In this document: in pieces, positions 1-10,946 of the stretch
How positions within the stretch are numbered: position 1 is the stretch's first letter
Layout: every line of letters begins with the position of its first letter
Source: a virus
IMG/VR virus record: IMGVR_UViG_3300010885_055091
Location: 1-64,000 of that record
DNA length: 64,000 bases
Strand: one strand, 5' to 3'
Program-made: the position numbers and the translations under genes
Notes under the pieces: generated by a model
Seen by the model: the letters and a program-made list of their open reading frames with translations, nothing else
Told to the model about the DNA's origin: nothing
Databases searched by the model: none

Positions 1-1983
<1,983 letters not shown>

Positions 1984-2023
1984 TTATTAAGAATCTCTTA
2001 TTGTTTGTACTGTATTTTAAAAT

Positions 2024-2317
2024 ATGAAAACAAGTAAACTCTCTAGTTTGTTTGAATTTGGATTAATATTTGAGATCAATAGGCAGGTTTTGCATCCCTT
2101 GGGATATTCACTAGCATTTAAAAAGGGGGACGAGGAAGAACCTGACTCATTAGTTCTTCTAAAAACAGATGATGAGGAAGGCTGTTTATTTCCAGAATCC
2201 AATTTTATGGATGGTGCTTCTAGGTTTTCCATGTTCATGAGAAACCATGGAGAGGAAGCAATTAAAAACCGCGTTCAAAAATTAGGGTTTATTAGACAGA
2301 CTAGGTCTGATCAGTGA
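2024..2317 (+). CDS. Small phage protein of unknown function (97 aa)
   Basis: This is a 97-residue soluble-looking protein. The N-terminal half (FEFGLIFEINRQVLHPLGYS) resembles small phage accessory proteins in which an LHPLG motif precedes a short beta-rich domain. The middle is acidic (GDEEEPDS, KTDDEEG) and the C-terminus is charged and helical. I do not know a function. It is the first rightward gene after the divergent collagen-like fibre, starting at ATG after an AT-rich leader with no clear Shine-Dalgarno. Its TGA stop overlaps the GTG start of the next small gene by 4 nt, which suggests the two are translated together. Confidence 0.65.
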   Translation: MKTSKLSSLFEFGLIFEINRQVLHPLGYSLAFKKGDEEEPDSLVLLKTDDEEGCLFPESNFMDGASRFSMFMRNHGEEAIKNRVQKLGFIRQTRSDQ

Positions 2318-2487
2318 TATCTATATTTTTACTACTGGTAATTTCAGTAGGAATTATCGCTTTATTAAGTCGGATTAGTAGTCATTCGCCTCAAAGTCAT
2401 GACCTACATACTAATAAGCTCAGGCGTTTTTATTTAAACACTGCTATAGATAATGAAAGATTCTCGCGTCGTGATGAGTATCGTTAA
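2314..2487 (+). CDS. Short single-pass membrane peptide (57 aa)
   Basis: The frame opens with GTG at 2314, inside the stop of the previous gene (GTGA overlap), and ends with TAA at 2485-2487. The peptide begins with a hydrophobic stretch (ISIFLLLVISVGIIALLS, residues 2-19), followed by a polar, basic tail (SRRDEYR at the end). It therefore looks like an N-anchored small membrane protein with a basic cytoplasmic tail. Function is unknown; small phage membrane peptides can act in lysis, superinfection exclusion or host takeover, but nothing here selects among these. Support comes from the overlap geometry and the hydrophobic profile only. Confidence 0.5.
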   Translation: MISIFLLLVISVGIIALLSRISSHSPQSHDLHTNKLRRFYLNTAIDNERFSRRDEYR

Positions 2488-2612
2488 TTTTTTGTCGTCT
2501 TTATCTGATTCAGAATGAGATGATTTACCTCGTCCAATAGAGCAAAAAATCATCACACCACTCAGACACATAACATTATTTAAACTGTTAGTGACGGGAG
2601 AAAGAAGAAATT

Positions 2613-3086
2613 ATGAGCAGCATTTCTCGTATATCAAGTTTGATCCAGCAACTTGCTTCGACCGATCCTAAAAATCCTGAGGTTGAGGTCATTACAAATA
2701 TGCTGGTTACCGAACTCGGTTCAGGTCATACAGCTTCTGATTCGATGAATCCGGACGTGCTTCTTGGGCAAATCAAGAAACTGCACACTGCGGCAGTAGT
2801 TCCTGCTGCAAATTATGCTAAGATAGCAAATATTACTGCGGGATTAGCCCGTCTTGTCGAAATTTCTCGACGTCCTCAAAATTCGAAAATGCGTCCTCGC
2901 GTTGCCCAGATCGTGTCAAGATTGGCTGGGATATTCTCGGAGTGTGATACTGCCGATGAGTTATCGTCACATTCTCTTCTAGAGATTGAAGAAGCAGTCC
3001 ATAAGTTATATAGTAATGGCACACTGAATAAGCCCAGCACATATAACTTTCAGACCCGTGGTAAGGGACATCACGGCGAGTCTTGA
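2613..3086 (+). CDS. Hypothetical helical protein (157 aa)
   Basis: I do not recognise this 157-residue protein. It is predicted by eye to be mostly helical, with no membrane segment and no cysteine cluster (one Cys). A weakly repeated pattern of hydrophobic residues (ISSLIQQLA, LLGQIKKL, IANITAGLARLVEI, VAQIVSRLAGIF) suggests a helical bundle. The start ATG has a clear purine-rich ribosome binding site (GGGAG/AAGAAG upstream). Base use is noticeably less AT-rich than in the neighbouring small genes. It is followed after 6 nt by the acidic repeat gene, so the two are probably one operon. It could be a minor virion or regulatory protein. Confidence 0.7.
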   Translation: MSSISRISSLIQQLASTDPKNPEVEVITNMLVTELGSGHTASDSMNPDVLLGQIKKLHTAAVVPAANYAKIANITAGLARLVEISRRPQNSKMRPRVAQIVSRLAGIFSECDTADELSSHSLLEIEEAVHKLYSNGTLNKPSTYNFQTRGKGHHGES

Positions 3087-3092
3087 GGTATT

Positions 3093-3689
<597 letters not shown>

Positions 3690-3992
3690 CTACTCTCTAG
3701 CTCTTTTAGTTCTTTGGCTTCTATAGATTCGTAGTCTGGCGCAGTTAGCACAAAGTAGTACGCATTTCGATGCCTCTGATATTATCGTGGATTTCGATTT
3801 AATCAGCATTTTTGAAATATTGTGTTGTGCGGCGTTTTCTCTAACGAAGTCCATTTGACAATGATGAAATCCTTCGCCGCAATCTTTACATGGGTTTGAT
3901 TTTAATATATTCAACAATTCCCTAGCTTCAAATTTTCGTCTTGCATTTTGTTGCTTTCTATGGATTTTTATGCTATCTAAAGAATGATTCAT
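3690..3992 (-). CDS. HNH-type protein with altered catalytic positions (100 aa)
   Basis: The 100-residue protein has the layout of small phage HNH nucleases: a basic N-terminus, CKDC at about residue 35, a middle segment QMDF ... ISKM, then KCVLLCANC near the end. In active relatives the QMDF-like segment normally continues as D-H, and CANC is followed by H-R. Here the sequence reads MDFVRE and CANCARLR, so both expected histidines are missing. The zinc-binding cysteine pairs are kept. It is therefore HNH-derived by pattern, but probably catalytically dead or specialised. It is the only leftward gene between the accessory genes and the tail operon, and it is convergent with the acidic repeat gene with no space between the stops. 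Confidence 0.7.
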   Translation of the reverse strand: MNHSLDSIKIHRKQQNARRKFEARELLNILKSNPCKDCGEGFHHCQMDFVRENAAQHNISKMLIKSKSTIISEASKCVLLCANCARLRIYRSQRTKRARE

Positions 3993-4053
3993 ATTTTATA
4001 ATTAATAAATACATTAACAGATTAATAACTAGTAGTAATTAGAGGATTTAAAA

Positions 4054-4740
4054 ATGGCAAGACCTAATGACACTTATCTGTACACAGTAGGTAGTAGTCC
4101 TAATACAAGAGTAGCTATTTCTCAAAAGAATAGAGTATTTAGTAAGCCTTACAGTGGCCAGAGTCCCGGCCTTTTTAAACAAGTAGGGGTTCTTGCCACT
4201 TTCGACTACACGGAATCCCGATCAATTGATCCGGTTCGAGGGGTAGGTTTTGGGGATAAAATCGCTGAGTTAGTGCCGGGTGTTACCGACCCAATGGGCA
4301 TGACCCTGAACCGCACCCTTTTATATACCGCTGGGATTGTTCAGGAACTAGGATATAAGGGTGGTGTTGATGGTATTGTTCGTTCATTACGCCAGCATAA
4401 ATGGCCATTTGATATACAATCCGAACTTGTATTTTCAGAGTTAGTAAACAAGGCTGACAATAATCAGTTTGGGGGTGGGCAAAATGAAATTGGCGGTCCA
4501 GGTGGAGGGTTCTCCTTAATAACTTATTTTAAGGGATGCTGGCTAGAACAATATTCAGTAAGCTTCCCTAGTGATTCTGCAATCGTAATGGAAGATGCCT
4601 CTGCTAAGGTCACGGACGTTACGGACGGAACCACACAATACCAGCCAGGCGATCCTAACTCTTACGGCGAATCTCTCGAATCTGGAAACAACCCATTCTT
4701 ACAGTCGGGTTCAGGTTCTTTACTCTACGGTCCATTTTAG
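4054..4740 (+). CDS. Putative tail tube protein (228 aa)
   Basis: This 228-residue protein sits directly before the chaperone-type genes and the tape measure, the usual place of the major tail tube gene. It has no signal peptide or membrane segment. It has a compact beta-rich body (residues about 35-190) with the segment GVGFGDKIAELVPG and ends with W-L-E-Q-Y-S-V-S-F ... IVMEDASAKVTDV, a pattern seen in gp19-like tubes where the last strands close the ring; the tail after it is Gly/Ser-rich. It has a good Shine-Dalgarno (GAGG, 8 nt before ATG) and is followed by the strongest terminator of the region, as expected for a high-copy structural protein. It could be another ring-forming virion protein; the family call rests on context and faint pattern. 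Confidence 0.55.
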   Translation: MARPNDTYLYTVGSSPNTRVAISQKNRVFSKPYSGQSPGLFKQVGVLATFDYTESRSIDPVRGVGFGDKIAELVPGVTDPMGMTLNRTLLYTAGIVQELGYKGGVDGIVRSLRQHKWPFDIQSELVFSELVNKADNNQFGGGQNEIGGPGGGFSLITYFKGCWLEQYSVSFPSDSAIVMEDASAKVTDVTDGTTQYQPGDPNSYGESLESGNNPFLQSGSGSLLYGPF

Positions 4741-4748
4741 TCACCGTA

Positions 4749-4791
4749 ACAACAAAGGCCAATGGGTTTTATACCTGTTGGCCTTTGTTGT
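4749..4791 (+). terminator. Strong hairpin terminator after the putative tube gene
   Basis: A perfect 14-bp inverted repeat (ACAACAAAGGCCAA, 4749-4762, against 4778-4791) encloses a 15-nt loop and begins 8 nt after the stop. The T-run after it is short. It would separate a highly expressed monocistronic message from the long tail operon that follows. Confidence 0.8.
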
Positions 4792-4811
4792 GTTTGGTAT
4801 AGTAATGTGTT

Positions 4812-5720
4812 ATGGAAGATTTTATACTAGAGTTAGAGAATAATCTATCGAACGTCGGTGCTAAAAAACTGTGGAAGAGACAAGTAGGAGCCACTTTATT
4901 GTGGTTGGCTCCTATTACTTTATCCGGTCAGGAAAGAGTAAATGAAGTATTGTCGAATTCTGACTCACTTGGTATGAATGTAGTAAATGAAACTAAACGA
5001 GTGACTCTCGCATATGCCATGGTCGGTATAAATGACTTGGACTTAAGAGAATACCGAGATAGCACCCCCAGATTTCCTCATAAAGGTAAAGATGGTAAAA
5101 CATTCAAGGTATCCTTGGATAAATATTTATACTTTAAGATGCAGGATTGGAGTTCTCAATTCATAGATGATGCCTTTAGTATTTACGCTGATTTATTGGA
5201 GACTGATCAGAAGGAAAATCTAAAGGGTATAAAATTCGAGAATGCTTTGTCGCCCACTGATGAACTTCTCGAACTCGAAAGACGATCTTCGGAGATTCGT
5301 CAACAGTTGAATATGCCCTTATTGGTAGAACCACCAAACCTTGAAGCTAAGGAATATAAATTAACTGACCAAAAAGCAGCGATACTAAAGGAAACTGATT
5401 CAAAGCCTGTTGTTGAATTAGATTTCGATCCCTTTGCTCGTGTAGTGTCTAATCTGGCGTCACCCGCAGAAGAAAAAGCAGACACTGCGGTCAAGGCGGA
5501 GGGCGCTCCTGATATGAGTGTGACCTCTCCGGCCCAGAATTTCACCGCCACCCCGAAGGGAGCTCCAATGATAGATGTGGAGCTCATCTCTCCCTTTGCT
5601 TCGCAAAGCAACACGAATTCGGACGTTATAGATAAACCGTCCGAAAAATTGACCTCGGCTCCTATAATTGACCCTCAAGTAATAAATGTCAATCCACGCT
5701 TTTCACCTCCATTGAGGTAA
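4812..5720 (+). CDS. Putative tail assembly chaperone, first partner (302 aa)
   Basis: The first 170 residues are helical and globular (WKRQVGATLLWLAPITLSGQ ... LDKYLYFKMQDWSSQFIDD). From about residue 170 to 302 the chain is acidic and Ala/Ser/Pro-rich, probably disordered. Position between tube and tape measure, followed by a second gene of the same type, is the classic location of the G/GT-type chaperones that coat the tape measure during assembly. In this pair there is no sign of frameshift expression: the second gene is in the same frame and separated by a single TAA. No ribosome binding site is obvious before the ATG. Function is inferred from position; homology is not evident by eye. 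Confidence 0.5.
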   Translation: MEDFILELENNLSNVGAKKLWKRQVGATLLWLAPITLSGQERVNEVLSNSDSLGMNVVNETKRVTLAYAMVGINDLDLREYRDSTPRFPHKGKDGKTFKVSLDKYLYFKMQDWSSQFIDDAFSIYADLLETDQKENLKGIKFENALSPTDELLELERRSSEIRQQLNMPLLVEPPNLEAKEYKLTDQKAAILKETDSKPVVELDFDPFARVVSNLASPAEEKADTAVKAEGAPDMSVTSPAQNFTATPKGAPMIDVELISPFASQSNTNSDVIDKPSEKLTSAPIIDPQVINVNPRFSPPLR

Positions 5721-5723
5721 AAA

Positions 5724-6860
5724 TTGGAAGATGCGCGCCAAAAGAAGAATAGTGGGCGCATAGAAGTAAGCGTCCCTAAAAATTATTCTCCAATCGATGA
5801 TTCTGTTTGGGAAGATGCAGAATCATATATATTTCAAGGATTCCTAACTAGTCACGCAGTTATTCAGAATCAATTTTTTGTTTTTAAAACTCTGAATCAT
5901 CTGGAAATGCGCCAGATAGAATTCATGCGGCCTTCTACTAATTCGGATTTAGAACGCAGAAATTTCTTTAGAGCAGCATTTATTGCCCAAAGTATATTCA
6001 TAGTAAATGGAAATAATTCTTTAGTAGATCGAGAGAAGAGCATTACAAAGTTAGTAAAAGTGATTTCTAAGTTAGGTTCCGCACATCAGGAAAAAATATT
6101 CGAAAATCTTAAGTCACTAAATGAACGAGCTTCTCGTGCTTTTCCTCTTATAGAAATATACTCATTTGAAAACAGGTCAAGATTCAAGTGGCTCCAGCAT
6201 GGCGGCACCCCCATCAATAGTGTCAATAATACTGGAATCTCAGGGACGGATTCTTTGGGACTGAATTGGGCGCAGTCTATGTGGACTGCTCTAAATAAAA
6301 TATATGATAGAAAAGATCAAGATGAAAAAGATTGGCAAAATGCGAAGTTTATAGGCGGTTGCTTCGCGGGTAAGGGCATAAGGGCCTTAGATGATAAAGA
6401 TAGGATGAGAGCCGAGAGGGAAAAAAAGGAAAAAGAAGAATTAAAATTAAAGGTATTAAGACAATACTTAAATCGTTCGACCAAGAAATTAGAATCGCCA
6501 GTTGAGACCGTTATACTTCCAGACGGAAGACAGGCGGAAGTAATTAATAGATTTAGAGCTGACAGTGCTGAAGATTTGGCTCGTCAGCTTTCATCTGCTT
6601 TGAACAATGAAAAAGACTCTCACGATTTAGCGGTAGAAACTCATTTTAGGAATGTAAATGGTCGAAGTCTTGAAATCCATAACGAGAGACAAAATCTTAT
6701 CAATATATCGAGCCATAAACCACTGAATGAAAACTCAGGGTCATCTGTTTTAACGAGAAGTGAAGCTGAAGAAAGAGTCAAAAGACTCAAAGATTTATTA
6801 ATCAGTCCGGAACAACATATTATTCCGGAAATTAAGAATTCAAGTTCTGATACACGGTGA
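5724..6860 (+). CDS. Putative tail assembly chaperone, second partner (378 aa)
   Basis: A TTG start at 5724 is supported by GAGG six bases upstream, placed within the last codons of the preceding gene. The protein is helical (residues 50-170: LEMRQIEFMRPSTNSDLE, RRNFFRAAFIAQSIFIV) with a central W-rich loop (FKWLQHGG, LNWAQSMWTALNKIYD) and a charged coiled segment EREKKEKEELKLKVLRQYL at about 228-250. The C-terminal quarter is polar. The reading frame is the same as in the upstream gene, with one TAA and one AAA codon between them. It is likely a tape measure chaperone or tail assembly factor by position; an alternative is a minor tail component. Confidence 0.5.
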   Translation: MEDARQKKNSGRIEVSVPKNYSPIDDSVWEDAESYIFQGFLTSHAVIQNQFFVFKTLNHLEMRQIEFMRPSTNSDLERRNFFRAAFIAQSIFIVNGNNSLVDREKSITKLVKVISKLGSAHQEKIFENLKSLNERASRAFPLIEIYSFENRSRFKWLQHGGTPINSVNNTGISGTDSLGLNWAQSMWTALNKIYDRKDQDEKDWQNAKFIGGCFAGKGIRALDDKDRMRAEREKKEKEELKLKVLRQYLNRSTKKLESPVETVILPDGRQAEVINRFRADSAEDLARQLSSALNNEKDSHDLAVETHFRNVNGRSLEIHNERQNLINISSHKPLNENSGSSVLTRSEAEERVKRLKDLLISPEQHIIPEIKNSSSDTR

Positions 6861-6867
6861 AATTACG

Positions 6868-9800
6868 ATGGCCGACCGTGAATTAAATATCAATATACCT
6901 GTATCTCCTACTTTAGATAGAAAGGCAGTTACAGATTTACGCCGGGACTTAAGCCAAATGATGAATTCTATCGAGAAGATAGATAATAATATAGGGGGAA
7001 AAACCATCAAATCAGCTGCGGCCACAGCAAAACAATTAAAAGATATCGCTAAAAGCGCTGCGCAGTTTACAAGTGCCTTATCGAGAGGTACATCAGACGC
7101 TTTCAAGGAATTTGATAAATTATCTAAAGAAATAAATCAAAAACGGAACGAGGCTAAAAAGTATGCGGAAGAGTTATCAACGTTAGGTGATGATAGTCCT
7201 GCAAAAGCCCAGTTGGAAACTAAACTAGCCGAGACAGAAGCTAAACTAGATGATTTAACGAAATCGGGAAGTGCTTTGATGAAGGGGAATCAAAAGTACT
7301 TAAAAGTTGTAAAACTATTAAGCAAGGAACAGGAAAAACAGTTAAAAAAGGCTAAATCAATGGCTTCTTACGGTAAGGGTGATCTTGCCAAAGGAGTATT
7401 CGGAAGCTTAAAAAGAGGTGGTCCCGGTGCTGTTGCGGGGGTAGCAGAAGCACTAGGTGAGGGTATGTTATCGAGTCGTTCTCGAAAAGCTTTAGCTGCA
7501 AAGCGAGAAGAAAAGCGCCTCACCAAATTATCAAGGAGACAATTAAAAGCAGGAGACGTAGCTGGGTCCGAATCATCATCATTGGCTGCTGCCTCTTCCG
7601 GTGCTCAAGCAGCTAAATTACTAGCTAGTTTAGGCCCCATGGCGCTTGCAATAGCCGGGACCGTAGCTGCTGTAGGAGGTCTTGCCTATGGATTGGTCAA
7701 GGCTAGTCAGTATATATCGGGTCTCAATAAATCACTGGTTGAAAATATTCCAACCGTAGCTGATTCTACTTATTCTACTAGTAATTATACTAAAGCGTTG
7801 GACGAAATGCGGACCTCGTTGCTTGAAAATGAAGAAACTATTAATATGTTAGGAGGTACTCTAGAACAGTCAGCAAAGGGTGCCAATGCCTTCAGCACTG
7901 GTGTTGGTGGCTTTGTGCGAGGATATAATTTAATCGAGCAAATGGATGGGGGGATGAAGGCTTTTCAGACAAATTTAATCGTATATGGGAAAAGTTTAGG
8001 AATGACTACTGAGGAAGTAGGAACCCGAATAGCTTCATTTTATACTGATTATGGTTACGGTGCTAAATCTGCAAATGATATGTTCGTGGCATTAATAGAT
8101 AATGCTCGTGCTGCTAATATGCCGGTTAATAAATTCATGAACATATTTGACGAAACTATTCCTGGGCTCAGTTTATATACGAATAGGATGGAAGAACTTA
8201 CCAATATCATGAGAATGCTTAGTAAAACTATGAGTCCGGACCAAGTTCGTCAATTCATGCAAGCCCTTGGGCGTGGGTTTAAGGGCAAAGGTCCCATGGA
8301 TAGACTCCATGATGTCTTAATAGCTGGCCAAGAAAAGTCAGGAGAATTTAAAATGTCCGGCATACTTAAAGAAGATTTCGCTGGAAAAATGACAGACCTT
8401 ACAAGGGATATGGGTGATGAGTTATCCGTAAGTCTTCGCCGAGCCTTTGCTTCAGGTAACGAAACAGAATTCTTACGAGCCATCAAAAAAGCAGAAACAA
8501 ACCCAACAATACCACCTGCAAAATTGGGTGCGTTAAAGGATACATTTTATGCTGAAAAGATGAGACAAAAGGGAGACCCCCTGAGTTTAGCTACGGCTGC
8601 AAAAGCAGGTAGTACTGTGTCATTAGTCAAAAGTATACAAGCTAAGGGTCAAAATATATTTGGTGATAAATTCGATCGATTTCAAGGAATTTCGGAAATT
8701 GCAGGCCAGAAAATCGGAATTAGCAGTGAGGAACAGGAGGCTTATAATAGTATGATTGCGGCGATAAAAGAAAACATGGTAGCCATCCATGATAATGGTA
8801 CGACACAATCTCGTGCGCTTGATAAAGCGTTAGCTGAACAAGTAGGTAGAAGGCTAGGAAAAAACCCCCTCGATCTTACTCTCCAAGAATTCCAGACTGC
8901 TACACAAGATGATATGTTAAAGGCGTTATCATATCATCAAGAGAACTTAAATAAAATGGATGATGATAAAGACATACAAAAACTTATACGTGATAAAACT
9001 ACCTCTATAGATGAGAAAATAACTCAGGTTATAGCCAGACTTCTTCATAAAATATCCGAAACTGTGATGAATATATATGATAAAATAAGCAGTTGGTTTA
9101 CTTCGTCTACAGCCGTCGATAAAAGTGAAAAACGTTATATTCCTAAATTAGAATCATATAGAGAACAGTATATGGCTCTAGATGATAAAGATGTAAAAAA
9201 TAAAGGAATGATATCGAAATCAGAATATAGTGGTGTGTATAGACGTGCCATTGAACTAGCGGGCACGGATTTAGGCAGAGATAAATTAGGAAATTCGCAA
9301 GTAGTAATGCAAAAGGCAGTTGAAGAAACGTTTGATACCAATATTTTGAAGAATTTAGATGCAGACCAATTGCGTTCTGTCGGCATAAGTCCCGATCAAT
9401 TTATAAAGGGGACTTTTACCCAACAAGAAGATGGTAGTCTTAAAAAAGAAGAATTAAATCTCCTTGATGTAATGAAGAGAGGAGAATTCGGATATCTTAG
9501 TCCCAGAGAATTTTTAGCTCTAGCTGAAATACCAGGCATGAAACTTGGTCGCGGTGCCTCCAGTAGAGGAACACATAATTATGACATGCCCGTGGAGAAG
9601 ATAAAGCCTAAAGCAGAAGCTGATGATACAATAAGAGATGTAGAAGCTCATAAAGCGAAATTCGCGGAAGGCGGGTTTGGGATGGCTTCGGGAGCTAATA
9701 GCTCGTCGTTTGGTGCCAATGCGATGTCGAGTTTTATGAAGGTGTTTCAAAGCGTTGGCAGTGTTTTTGGTGGTTCGCCTGTTGGCACAGGCTCAACAAC

Positions 9801-10341
9801 CGCAGAAAGTCCTGTTGCAAAAACCGCCGAATCTACAGCTGATACAGCTGATACCCTAAATAAGGGAGTCGTAAATGAAATAGGTAATGTGGCTGAACTA
9901 GTGGGCAAGAATGCAAATGCATTTTTTGCGTCAATGAAGGAAGCGGTCCGAGGAGGCGTTGAAGTGCCTTTATATGACCATGCTTTATTTTTAGCCAAGA
10001 TCCAAGCCGACCCTGATTATGCTAAACTTGGGACTGCTAAAAATTTACCTCCCCAGGGACTTCATGTGCTTTCAGGTTTTTTCAAAAATGATGGAGAAAC
10101 TTTTGATGATGCATTCTCCAGAACATTTAATAATACGCCGCAATTTGCTGATGGTGGAGTGATGCCACACACGGGTTTGGCTTTGCTTCATGCTGGAGAA
10201 ATTGTGACCAACCCGGCGAAGGGTCAAAGTACTGGTCCCGCTTCCGTAGTGATTAACTTACCATTTATGTCGAATGCTACTCCCGGACAAGTTGCTCGGG
10301 CTGTGGCTGGAGAAATGTACCGAATTTTCAATATTAAGTGA
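6868..10341 (+). CDS. Tail tape measure protein (1157 aa)
   Basis: The architecture is that of a tape measure: a long helical N-terminal part (residues 1-220) with coiled-coil segments (KEINQKRNEAKKYAEELSTL, KLAETEAKLDDL), a hydrophobic membrane-compatible segment at about 250-280 (LLASLGPMALAIAGTVAAVG), a long helical middle, and a C-terminal end with the common pattern FADGGVMPH ... LLHAGEIVTNPAKG at about 1085-1125. It sets tail length and is thought to help DNA or channel passage into the cell. No lysozyme or peptidase motif was recognised inside. ATG follows the previous stop by 7 nt; the TGA stop overlaps the next gene's possible GTG start. Confidence 0.88.
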   Translation: MADRELNINIPVSPTLDRKAVTDLRRDLSQMMNSIEKIDNNIGGKTIKSAAATAKQLKDIAKSAAQFTSALSRGTSDAFKEFDKLSKEINQKRNEAKKYAEELSTLGDDSPAKAQLETKLAETEAKLDDLTKSGSALMKGNQKYLKVVKLLSKEQEKQLKKAKSMASYGKGDLAKGVFGSLKRGGPGAVAGVAEALGEGMLSSRSRKALAAKREEKRLTKLSRRQLKAGDVAGSESSSLAAASSGAQAAKLLASLGPMALAIAGTVAAVGGLAYGLVKASQYISGLNKSLVENIPTVADSTYSTSNYTKALDEMRTSLLENEETINMLGGTLEQSAKGANAFSTGVGGFVRGYNLIEQMDGGMKAFQTNLIVYGKSLGMTTEEVGTRIASFYTDYGYGAKSANDMFVALIDNARAANMPVNKFMNIFDETIPGLSLYTNRMEELTNIMRMLSKTMSPDQVRQFMQALGRGFKGKGPMDRLHDVLIAGQEKSGEFKMSGILKEDFAGKMTDLTRDMGDELSVSLRRAFASGNETEFLRAIKKAETNPTIPPAKLGALKDTFYAEKMRQKGDPLSLATAAKAGSTVSLVKSIQAKGQNIFGDKFDRFQGISEIAGQKIGISSEEQEAYNSMIAAIKENMVAIHDNGTTQSRALDKALAEQVGRRLGKNPLDLTLQEFQTATQDDMLKALSYHQENLNKMDDDKDIQKLIRDKTTSIDEKITQVIARLLHKISETVMNIYDKISSWFTSSTAVDKSEKRYIPKLESYREQYMALDDKDVKNKGMISKSEYSGVYRRAIELAGTDLGRDKLGNSQVVMQKAVEETFDTNILKNLDADQLRSVGISPDQFIKGTFTQQEDGSLKKEELNLLDVMKRGEFGYLSPREFLALAEIPGMKLGRGASSRGTHNYDMPVEKIKPKAEADDTIRDVEAHKAKFAEGGFGMASGANSSSFGANAMSSFMKVFQSVGSVFGGSPVGTGSTTAESPVAKTAESTADTADTLNKGVVNEIGNVAELVGKNANAFFASMKEAVRGGVEVPLYDHALFLAKIQADPDYAKLGTAKNLPPQGLHVLSGFFKNDGETFDDAFSRTFNNTPQFADGGVMPHTGLALLHAGEIVTNPAKGQSTGPASVVINLPFMSNATPGQVARAVAGEMYRIFNIK

Positions 10342-10946
10342 ACATGCCTGGACCATCCATAAAATACCCCAGATACTCGGGCGGACTATTACCACAGGAT
10401 TACCAAGGAGGTAAACCTATACTATTTACTGTAGCTCAATTTGGCGGCACAGACCCCATGTATGACGTAGCCCTCGCATTGTATGTGAACCCTAGTGAAC
10501 TATCTGAAACTTATACGAAATCCAAAAATGTGGTGATGACTTATGGGGGGTTTGTCGAATGGGTGTGGCCCGATGAAATATCGAGCGTTTCTGCTAGTGG
10601 TTCTACAGGAGGTTTCATAAGTCCCTCGCAAGGATACACTGCAGCTTCTTCTAAACAGGTGGGAGCTTTCGGGGCATTGACGGGGAGAAGAGGAACACTA
10701 GCATATGAACGGTTTACTGATTTATTGGAATTATTTAGGTCTAATGGAATGGTGTATGATTCAGATGGTACTCCCGTTGTGCGTTCGACTGTTTTAATGA
10801 TTTGGGATAAAGGTGTATATAATGGACACTTCAGCACCTTTAGTATAAATGAGGATGATGTTAATCCCTTCACCTTAAATCTGTCCTGGGAATTTAAAAT
10901 AGAGAGCGTTGTTTATAAAATATTAGGGAACCCTAGAGAAAGATGA
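10338..10946 (+). CDS. Tail hub-type protein, short paralogue (202 aa)
   Basis: The protein is beta-rich and matches the C-terminal domain of the next gene in order and spacing: an NPSEL (other copy: NPTSF) strand, Y-x2-L-L-E-L-F-R-S-N-G-M-V-Y (other copy: Y-x2-L-Q-S-M-L-M-M-Y-Q-N-N-G-W-I-Y), then V-L-M-I-W-D-K-G-V-Y-N-G-H-F-S-T-F, then FTLNLSWEFKI. Lying immediately after the tape measure, it probably forms part of the tail-tip hub or connects tube to hub. Two starts are possible: GTG 10338, overlapping the tape measure stop (GTGA), or ATG 10344. Neither has a good ribosome binding site. The stop overlaps the next ATG by 4 nt (ATGA), so coupled translation is likely. Confidence 0.65.
   Translation: MNMPGPSIKYPRYSGGLLPQDYQGGKPILFTVAQFGGTDPMYDVALALYVNPSELSETYTKSKNVVMTYGGFVEWVWPDEISSVSASGSTGGFISPSQGYTAASSKQVGAFGALTGRRGTLAYERFTDLLELFRSNGMVYDSDGTPVVRSTVLMIWDKGVYNGHFSTFSINEDDVNPFTLNLSWEFKIESVVYKILGNPRER

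Noticed and set aside
5690-5730. Programmed -1 frameshift between the chaperone-type genes
   Set aside because: Both genes are in the same frame, so a frameshift could not join them.
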